The notes under the pieces were generated by a model. That model had not been told where the DNA came from, made no database searches, and saw nothing but the letters and a program-made list of their open reading frames with translations. This document shows, piece by piece, positions 57,321 to 64,000 of a stretch of 64,000 nt of DNA; positions within the stretch are counted from its first letter, which is position 1, and each line of letters opens with the position of its first letter. A program made the position numbers and the translations under genes. This DNA is from Rhizophagus irregularis. Its lineage: Eukaryota > Glomeromycota > Glomeromycetes > Glomerales > Glomeraceae. Where the stretch lies: contig NC_089434.1 of the NCBI RefSeq assembly GCF_026210795.1, positions 4,464,001 through 4,528,000 of the forward strand, written 5' to 3'.

Positions 57321-57395
57321 AAATATATTAGGTAATTATATTATGTATATATATATATATCAAAAAATATTTATTATACCTCTTATATTGGCGTA
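56617..57395 (-). repeat. Tandem duplication of kinase hinge exon plus intron, unit about 115-150 bp
   Basis: Three to four head-to-tail copies carry TCAAAAATATTTAAAAGAAT, TCATTATACCTCTTATAT and CATCAGCGTATTCTA-like words (start positions near 56617, 56985, 57130 and 57245). 56720-56985 separates the first copy and contains other exon-like sequence. TA-microsatellites of varying length sit in each intron. Confidence 0.75.
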
Positions 57396-57534
57396 AAATA
57401 TAACAAGTTCAGCGGCAAATGCACTTGTTGTTCATACCTCTCTACTTTGAGGAGGACAAAGTGTTCTCTTTCTCTCCCTCCGAATCTCTAAGTACAGTCA
57501 AACCTCCATATAATCACCCAGGTTGGTGTTTAGC

Positions 57535-57810
57535 ATAGGCCGATTCCGAAATTGCAAAAGGAATTGAAGCTGAAATATTATTATGCAGAATGCTGGACTT
57601 ATAAATGGGGTAAGACAATAACAGATATTTTATATAAAAAGAAGCCTCCTTTACCTGCAGTTATTTTAGTTTAGACGTATGTGGGAAAGCAAAACCGGAA
57701 GTTGCTCTCGCTTGCAATTTCCATTTTCTCTTGCGTGGGCCAAGGTCTGACTTTACCAAAAGCAGTAATAGACCTTGAGAACCAAATTTTTATCAATTCG
57801 ACTAATGCAT
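57535..57810 (+). pseudogene. Helitron PIF1-like helicase, C-terminal fragment
   Basis: Pieces across frames: ADSEIAKGIEAEILLCRMLD, then ITDILYKKKPPLPAVILV (about 57615-57672), then FPFSLAWAKV and, one frame over, GLTLPKAVIDLENQIF (57760-57790). This is the end of the PIF1-type helicase fused to Rep in Helitrons, where LAWAxTxHKSQGLTLPKAVxDL forms motifs V-VI. The HKSQ core is deleted, joining LAWAK to GLTLPK. A pogo-like MITE begins 10 bp after. Confidence 0.8.
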
Positions 57811-57819
57811 AACAATAAA

Positions 57820-58437
57820 CAGTCAAAGCTCGTTATAGTGAACCCTCGGTTCCAACTTACTTACAACCATTTTCGTTCACTATAACGAATTCACAAAAAC
57901 GAAAGATTTCTTTATAGTGAACCTTATATTAATACAATAAAAAGTTTCTTTTAACAAAAGTATTTAATTTTTGATTTTAAAGCCTTTAAGAATTTCCAAT
58001 TCTGTGTATATTTAGACCAATGAATTATTTATAATTTCTTTATCTGATAATAGTTCTATTGGCATTTCATAGTATGATCTTGTAAATTTAATTCCTTATA
58101 CATATAATATCAATAATAAAGTGGAATACCAATCCTAATTTTGTGTTTAAAGTGATTCGTGAACAATATACCTAATGATTTCACATGATATTCACTAAAC
58201 GAATATAAACTTTATAATATACGTTCTATATAAAATTTTTAAAAAGTTTACTATATCACCTCCATCCCAAAACTCCGTATTTGGCCCGCCTGAAATTTAT
58301 GTATTCGACTAAAGGCTCCAGTCTAAGTAAGTTTACTATAACGAATAAGATTTATTAGTAAGTGAACCGGGGGAATAAAAAAAGTTCACTATAAGCAAAT
58401 TTACCATAACGAGCTTCACTATAACGAGCGTTGACTG
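57820..58437. mobile_element. 618-bp pogo/Tigger-like non-autonomous element
   Basis: CAGTCAAAGCTCGTTATAGT at the left and the inverse of CAGTCAACGCTCGTTATAGT at the right. A TA follows the right end (58438-58439), while the left flank is AA, so one duplication has mutated. TTCACTATAACGA words are repeated through both subterminal zones. The centre is AT-rich with no transposase. Confidence 0.88.
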
Positions 58438-58479
58438 TAGAAAGTCCTTCACATAATTACTGTAATTCCATTGATTTGA

Positions 58480-59540
58480 GATATATATTTCCATAGGAAA
58501 AGTACTGCTATCTGAGACCAGGATCTACAAATAAATTCTTAGCCAATCGGCGTTCCTTTGTTAGCCAACTTCCGCCTGCTTTTAAAGCTTTTCACAAGGA
58601 CGCAAGAATGTAAAGAAGAAATATCATCTTGTAATTCGAGCATAATCAATATAAGAATATCTGCATAAAGTTGAACCATAGCTATGATGAAAAGAAGAAT
58701 AAATAGTATGAATGATTATTATGTATGAATGAATAGTATGTATAAACGATTGAATAGAATGAAAAAAATTATAAATGTCAAAAACAACAAAATACATATA
58801 AAAAAAAAAATTCTTATTGTTACCAAATATGTTAATTTAGATGTCTGGTGGTTTGACTAATACAATGATTATTATAGATTTGCTATGTTCCGATTTCCGA
58901 TTTATATTGGCAAATTCCGAGTCGGCCGTTAGGTGTGAAAGGTATGGCTATCCGAGACCAGGATCTATTCACAAGGACGCAAGAATGTAAAGATGAAATA
59001 TCATCTTGTAATTCGAGCATAACCAATAAAGAATATCTGCGTAAAGTTGAACCATAGCTATGATGAAAAGAAGAATAAATAGTATAAATGATTATTATGT
59101 ATGAATGAGCAGTATGTATAAACGATTGAATATAATGAAAAAAATTATAAATGTCAAAACAACAAAATACGTATAAAAAAAAAAGTTCTTATTGTTACCA
59201 AATATGTTAATTTAGATGTCTGGTGGTTTGACTAATACAATGATTATGATAGATTTGCTATGTTCCGATTTCCGATTTATATTGGCAAATTCTGAGTTGG
59301 CCGTTAGGTGTGAAAGGTATGGCTATCCGAGACCAGGATCTATTTACAAGGATGCAAGAATGTAAAGATGAAATATCATCTTGTAATTCGAGCATAATCA
59401 ATAAGAGAATATCTGCATAAAGTTGAACCATAGCTATGATGAAAAGAAGAATAAATAGTATGAATGATTATTATGTATGAATGAATAGTATGTACAAACG
59501 ATTGAATAGAATAAAAAAAATTATAAATGTCAAAACTAAC

Positions 59541-59572
<32 letters not shown>

Positions 59573-59710
59573 AAAAAAAAGTTCTTATTGTTACCAAATA
59601 TATTAATTAGATGTCTGGTGGTTTGACTAATACAATGATTATTATAGATTTGCTATGTTCCGATTTCCGATTTATGTTGGCAAATCTGAGTCGGCCGTTA
59701 GGTGTAATTG
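58480..59710. repeat. Tandem repeat, three copies of a unit of about 376 bp
   Basis: Landmark CACAAGGACGCAAGAATGTA starts at 58593 and 58970, with the worn form TACAAGGATGCAAG at 59345, giving spacings of 377 and 375 bp. All copies contain ATGTCTGGTGGTTTGACTAA and GGATCT near a GAGACCAGGATCTA junction. Copy 1 has an 80-bp extra segment after GATCTA (58515-58592), probably the unrearranged form. The copies are over 90 percent alike by eye, so the duplication is fairly recent. No long frame persists. Confidence 0.9.
59541..59572. repeat. (TA)n microsatellite
   Basis: An AT dinucleotide run inside the third 376-bp copy, absent from the first two, so it expanded after duplication. Confidence 0.85.
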
Positions 59711-59823
59711 TATCGGAAATCAAAGCTGTATCAAATCAATTGTTAAAATTTTATCATGCATAAATCAAAGATTCCGACTATGTAATAGATCACAGAAATA
59801 GTGTATACCCTATTTAGAAAGTA

Positions 59824-60320
59824 CAGCCAGCCCTCGATATAACGAAGTAGGCGTCCGGGCTGGTCAGGCCTTCGTTATGAGAAAATTCGTTAATGCTATA
59901 ACGAATTATTCGGTATAGCAAAAAAATTTGGTATAATGCAGTAAAATAGAGGAAAATCAAACCATTTGTAGAACGTGGCAAAGGAAACTTCGAAACATAA
60001 ATCATCCATCTTTTGATAAATTGAATTAAAAGTGGTAAATTGCTTATTTGAGAAAAATTCTATAAAACCAGCATCAAACTGCCCTTTATATTAAAATTTA
60101 TCTTGCAAAAATCTGTCATATTAAACGTTTAAAAAGAAATTCGTTATAAAAGGGGTCACTTACATCCGTGAATTTATAAGTTTTTCTTCGTTCAACGTTA
60201 TACTGCATTTTATTAGTAAAATTCGGTGTAACAATTTTTTTTTCACATGATTAAATGCGTACCACAATAAAGATTTGAAATTCGTTATATCAAAATTCGC
60301 TATAGAAAGGGAAATCACAT
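59824..60320. mobile_element. pogo/Tigger-like remnant
   Basis: The left end TA-CAGCCAGCCCTCGATATAAC is followed by many ATTCGTTATA/TATAACGAA words in both orientations to about 60310. The right terminus is not preserved. The minus-strand frame at 59814-60005 is incidental. Confidence 0.6.
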
Positions 60321-60605
60321 TGAATAACTTTTTCATTTTCTTTAATCTCTTTTAAAGACATTTGATTCAAAAGATATTTGCTTTCTGTGTAATGACGTTG
60401 AAGATCTTTATTCAACACATCACTTTTTAATATATTAATAATATCGAGAAAATTATTTTTCATGAAATTATACCTTCTTTATTATACTAACAAAGTGTAA
60501 ATTATAGCTCAAGCATCAAAACCGCGTGATTGTTATTCATGTTGCTCTTACTGTTCATACCCAGTGATGAATTCTTAACAGTATGACATCGTCAATTATC
60601 ATTAA

Positions 60606-60842
60606 ATGACTTGGGTTTCTTTTTATGTGATTGTTATATCCGATTTTTCCTATGAATCTTCTTTGTATATTTTTTTTTCTTCTACATTAGAACATCTTCC
60701 TTTGAATAACAATTTTTTTTTTATCATTATGCCCTCACTAGTCAATGCATCAATTCTTTTTCTTTTAGTTTGCAATCAATATCGAACAAAGGACGAAATT
60801 GATTCATTATCTGCTGGGGACGCTGCCAATGATAAATATTAA
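60606..60842 (+). CDS. Hypothetical 78-residue ORF
   Basis: ATG at 60606, stop at 60840-60842. The first 60 residues are aromatic and hydrophobic and the end is polar (YRTKDEIDSLSAGDAANDKY). No family is recognised. It could be one exon of a gene continuing into 60918-61199. Confidence 0.25.
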   Translation: MTWVSFYVIVISDFSYESSLYIFFSSTLEHLPLNNNFFFIIMPSLVNASILFLLVCNQYRTKDEIDSLSAGDAANDKY

Positions 60843-60917
60843 TTCGATGAACTTTGAATTTTTTTAAAAAAATTAATATAAAATTCTTATCATTTAGACT
60901 TTCTAAATTTTTCACGA

Positions 60918-61199
60918 TTGTTTATATCTTCAGCCAAAAAATATGCTTTTCGAACTGAACACGCTAACAAAGTAGTAAATCCAATGTATAAGCCGAAATC
61001 TAAGCAACACCGATATTACAGTTTGAGAATCCTTACAGTTATGATAATGTATCATGTGCGTTATTTATATATCTTGTGGAGCGTTAAATCAGTAATCAAC
61101 AGTGACTGTTGTTTTTATTTTAAAATAACTTCCTTTCTTTTAATTTACAGATTTACTTTTTCAAATCCTATGGAGATCTTTTTGCCACCTTGGTTGTAA
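60918..61199 (+). CDS. Hypothetical 93-residue ORF interrupted by a MITE
   Basis: It may begin as an exon after the acceptor-like TATCTTCAG at 60926-60934 and reads AKKYAFRTEHANKVVNPMYK then PKSKQHRYYSLRILT, becoming hydrophobic later. Its stop lies in the 9-bp target duplication of the element at 61201-61796. The sequence after the element (61806 on) continues GC-wise like this one, so the insertion hit a former gene or its edge. No family is recognised. Confidence 0.28.
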   Translation: MFISSAKKYAFRTEHANKVVNPMYKPKSKQHRYYSLRILTVMIMYHVRYLYILWSVKSVINSDCCFYFKITSFLLIYRFTFSNPMEIFLPPWL

Positions 61200-61200
61200 G

Positions 61201-61796
61201 AACAGGGCGGACATCCTCATATTATCACATTTTTGCAGATCATTTTGCCGATCATTTGTTAATTATCTATTCGATATTATCACTATTATGGGTTTTTTTG
61301 CAAATTCTGTTATACATAAAACTAAAATAATTTGAATTGATCATCTTGAGGGTCAAAATGGTCAAAATTAGCCAAAATTACATCATATAATTAGAAAAAT
61401 TAAAAGTAATTTGATGATACTGCAGCAGCCAGTGATCAGAATTTAATGTTTTATGGCTTGTTGAATTCGTCAAATCAAGACGAACATTTTGATTATAAGT
61501 TCATAAATATTTACACAAAATTGATTGAGAAATGATATTTTAAAAACTTCTATTTATTATATAAATTATAACAATATGATTGCCAGTATAATTTCGGCCA
61601 TAACTTTTGTGTTACCTAAAATTTTACTGTGTTACTTTGGCCATTAATTCTAAAGCTGTTAATCTATAACCCATAAAAGTTTCAAGTTTCGCCCGAACTT
61701 CTGTGGCTTCGCCCGAAGCCTTAAAGTCTGATATCACCAAATTACTATATGATCGGCAAATGATCGGCAAGGTGATATAAGGATGTCCACCCTGTT
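61201..61796. mobile_element. 596-bp MITE with 9-bp target duplication
   Basis: The termini AACAGGGCGGACATCCTCAT and the inverse of AACAGGGTGGACATCCTTAT extend into repeated TTGCCGATCATTTG blocks. A perfect 9-bp direct repeat GGTTGTAAG (61192-61200 and 61797-61805) flanks it, which fits a Mutator/MULE-type transposase. No coding. Confidence 0.9.
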
Positions 61797-61805
61797 GGTT
61801 GTAAG

Positions 61806-62780
61806 TGGTATATCACGCATGGGTAGATTACTAGATTGCTTTATCTCTATATGATCTGCTTTTTAGAATTTCTGGTCCAATTCTCGATAATTTTATAGGT
61901 CTTAACAATAAATACAATTTTTTATGAAAAACGTTTTATTATAATATATAACAGATTTATTCTTTTACATATTTTTTAATATGAATAAAATTCTGGGTTT
62001 AATATTTAGTTCATATTTTTTCTTTTTTTTTGATGTTAATATTTGCTTCTAAAAATCCTATGTATATTCATCGAAGTCAGACTTTACTCATATTGATCTA
62101 ATGATAAATTTATTCCAAAAAAAAATAAAAAAATACAAGTAAAATTAAAAAAAAAAATCATTTATCGTCATGAGAAAAAAAAGATGAAGAAAATCGGAGA
62201 GGAAAGAAAACAGAAAATTTAATTAAAAGAAAATTTAATGTAGGTGAGCGGAACGCGCCGCAAAAATATAGTGCCTTTAAAATGCACGCAGAAGCCTTTT
62301 CGTATTCCTCGTGATATTTCGAATCCATAAGACTACAGTATTGTAAAAGGCAAAACCCCAAAGTGTGTTGAAAGAATTTCTGAATATTCTAACAAAAGAA
62401 AAAGAAGCCATTGATCTTTTAGTAAATAATTTTTTATCAAATTACCATGAAAGACGACATTTCAAAAGAAAAAGAAGTCATTGATAGTAAATAATTTTTT
62501 ATCACAAATTACCTTGAAGGATCATAAGATTTTTATAGGCGCGAGTTCCGCCCGCCAACATTAGATCTTTTTTTAATTGTGCCTTCCGGTTTCTTTCTTC
62601 TCCGATTTCCTTCGTCTTCCTTCTCCCGATTACTACGCGGTGAATGCGATGCCTCGTTCATTCAAGGACTAACATTTGATTCTTTGCCGGATGATGCATT
62701 TATTACAATAAAGCAATCTAAAACGATTCATAATATCGCATTGTTCGTTTAATTTAATTATGATTTAAATAATCGTTTTT
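61806..62780. other. Region with weak minus-strand coding only
   Basis: A 67-codon minus frame at 62158-62361 is unrecognised. Two copies of a 65-bp segment (AAAAAGAAGTCATTGATAGT..., 62399-62447 and 62460-62512) recur once more at 63205-63258. A pyrimidine-rich patch (62565-62625) precedes CGCGGTGAATGCGATGCC. Confidence 0.35.
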
Positions 62781-63208
62781 TTCCAAGTATAGGTTCCGAA
62801 GTAATAAATATGATGATGTTCCAATTATTCGACCAACAATTAATGACAACATCGGTAATAAGCTTAGCAATTGGTACGATGTTTACGTGATCTTGAATTT
62901 CACGAAATAAGGCATGAAACATGTGCATTACACTCTTGTTCCTATCAGTAATGTCACAGCTTTATTAAAATTGTTATTGCGTCTCGACCAAGTTCAGAAA
63001 AGGTAATTGAATGATCCTTTTCCAAAGAGATATTATAGTATTCATCACTAACATTATTCCCATTCCCATTTCGAATAGACAAGTTTCGTAATTTACTCTC
63101 AAAGGTTGACATAATAACTTTCGATTCAGTTTCATTGGTTAGTCTGTTGTCACAAAACTCTTTGATTACGATAGATTTTGTACATTCGATTAATTTACGA
63201 CATTTCAA
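62780..63208 (-). pseudogene. Unrecognised coding region with a frameshift
   Basis: The minus-strand frame 63208-62954 (KSIVIKEFCDNRLTNETESK, SLEKDHSITFSELGRDAITI) stops at KL-stop. A second frame picks up directly as DITDRNKSVMHMFHALFREI, VNIVPIAKLITDVVINCW, to a stop near 62780. One inserted or missing base near 62957 would connect them, giving about 140 residues of natural-looking sequence. No family is recognised. A TATA-like run on the minus strand (63394-63404) lies about 190 bp upstream. Confidence 0.4.
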
Positions 63209-63393
63209 AAGAAAAGGAAGTCATTGATGGTAAATAATTTTTTATCATAAATTACCTTAGGAGTATACAATTTAATGACGCATTTGTAGCAACAGATTCT
63301 GTAAAGTGATAAAAAGAATTATCTTTGGTATATCAACAGAAATACATGATTGCTGTTACATTTAGATGCATTCTAGAGGGACGACCAAGACCT

Positions 63394-63404
63394 CTATTTA
63401 TATA
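63394..63404 (-). promoter_or_regulatory. TATA-like box TATATAAATAG
   Basis: On the minus strand, about 190 bp before the frame at 63208. An open stretch between them (NASLNCILLR before a GTAATTTATG) could be a leader exon. Speculative. Confidence 0.25.
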
Positions 63405-63465
63405 CAAAATTGCAACGGAGTACATGCATTGTGGCTCAGCAAAAATCTTTCGATGATTAGCGTAT

Positions 63466-63629
63466 GGTGATTTACTGAATTAGGACCGTGTTTCATGTTT
63501 TCGTGTTTTGTTGTGAAGAATTTTAGATTGTTTTGTTGTGAACGATTTACTGAATTAGGATCGTGTTTCGTATTAAGTGAATCAAAAAATTCTTCGCAAC
63601 AAAACACGATCCTAATTCAGTAAATCACC
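63466..63629. repeat. 164-bp fold-back with a third internal copy
   Basis: GGTGATTTACTGAATTAGGA at 63466 is inverted at 63610-63629, and the same block occurs directly again at 63544 (GATTTACTGAATTAGGATCG). TTTTGTTGTGAAGAATTTT also recurs in both orientations. Likely a small fold-back repeat. The 69-codon frame across it is incidental. Confidence 0.7.
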
Positions 63630-64000
63630 ATAAATACTTTGTAACACATGTAATAACAAATTGCGCGACGTGAGGCGTATGCAACTTTTTTAATTAAAAA
63701 AAACGTAGTACTAAACGTAAAAAATAATATTAATAAAAAAATTCAATCATAAATTAATAATTATGATCTGGATAGAACAGGATAGAACCGTTATCCGGAT
63801 ATCGTAATTGTTGCGCCACTACTATAATGGTGCAATCATCCGGATATCCGAGAAAATAAAATTATCCGATTGAAAATTTCCAGCCTTTTTTTTTTATTTC
63901 TTGTTGATATTCACGCATTGACATTATCCATATGGTCGGCTTTTTATTTTTCTCAGAAGCAAAAAAGCCTCTAATAAGGTAAATTCAAGAATTCTTATTG
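63630..64000. other. Region without a gene
   Basis: AT-rich. TTATCCGGATATC and ATCCGGATATCC at 63792-63804 and 63838-63849 form a short palindromic pair with TTGCGCC...GGTGCAA inside. Confidence 0.45.

Overview
The window is an AT-rich piece of a eukaryotic nuclear genome, most likely an arbuscular mycorrhizal fungus of the Rhizophagus type (Glomeromycota). This rests on remembered family resemblance, not on a search. The supporting families are a Rhizophagus-style F-box N-terminus, two decayed Argonaute genes, fragments of TKL/Sel1-type kinases and a BTB protein, Helitron, Tigger/pogo, Tc1, DUF659/hAT and LINE coding remnants, short GT-AG introns, and almost no intact genes. I found no tRNA, rRNA, CRISPR array or bacterial operon structure.

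Layout. 0-5 kb: an F-box fragment, then an Argonaute pseudogene on the minus strand (L2, MID, PIWI, about 4250 down to 2148). Two MITEs split it, one of them a 658-bp hAT-like element with a perfect 8-bp target duplication. 5.7-7.8 kb: a 5'-truncated LINE with an intact 607-codon ORF, poly(A) tail and target duplication. 8-10.4 kb: a 35-bp tandem repeat and a DUF659/hAT transposase pseudogene. 10.4-16 kb: two tandem arrays that look like micro-exons, two MITEs and a 1.2-kb pyrimidine tract. 17.6-19.1 kb: a 1.45-kb fold-back element. 20.6-21.1 kb: kinase and BTB fragments. 22-28 kb: unrecognised ORFs and several small MITEs. 28.8-30.3 kb: a TIR-bounded 1.49-kb element that carries a promoter-like region, repeated 3' splice-site motifs and a poly(A) signal. 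30.5-32.3 kb: a second Argonaute pseudogene. 35-39.8 kb: MITEs, LTR fragments and an almost intact Tc1 element with one frameshift. 41-51 kb: mostly empty, with fold-back relatives, MITEs and one small intact ORF. 52-57.8 kb: a Tigger transposase pseudogene, a fourth micro-exon-like array, a Helitron Rep pseudogene, a kinase pseudogene with a tandemly repeated hinge exon, and a Helitron helicase tail. 57.8-64 kb: pogo-like MITEs, a 376-bp tandem repeat, a MITE with a 9-bp duplication, and unrecognised minus-strand coding.

Nothing here works together as a pathway. The window is a transposon graveyard in which multigene families (Argonaute, kinase, BTB, F-box) have lost copies. The observations most worth following are the four tandem arrays of about 20-45-nt exon-like blocks between pyrimidine-rich intron-like spacers, one of them inside a mobile element; a shared MITE group with CCCTATAAAA ends and 3-bp duplications; and the many premature stops that fall at conserved tryptophan codons.
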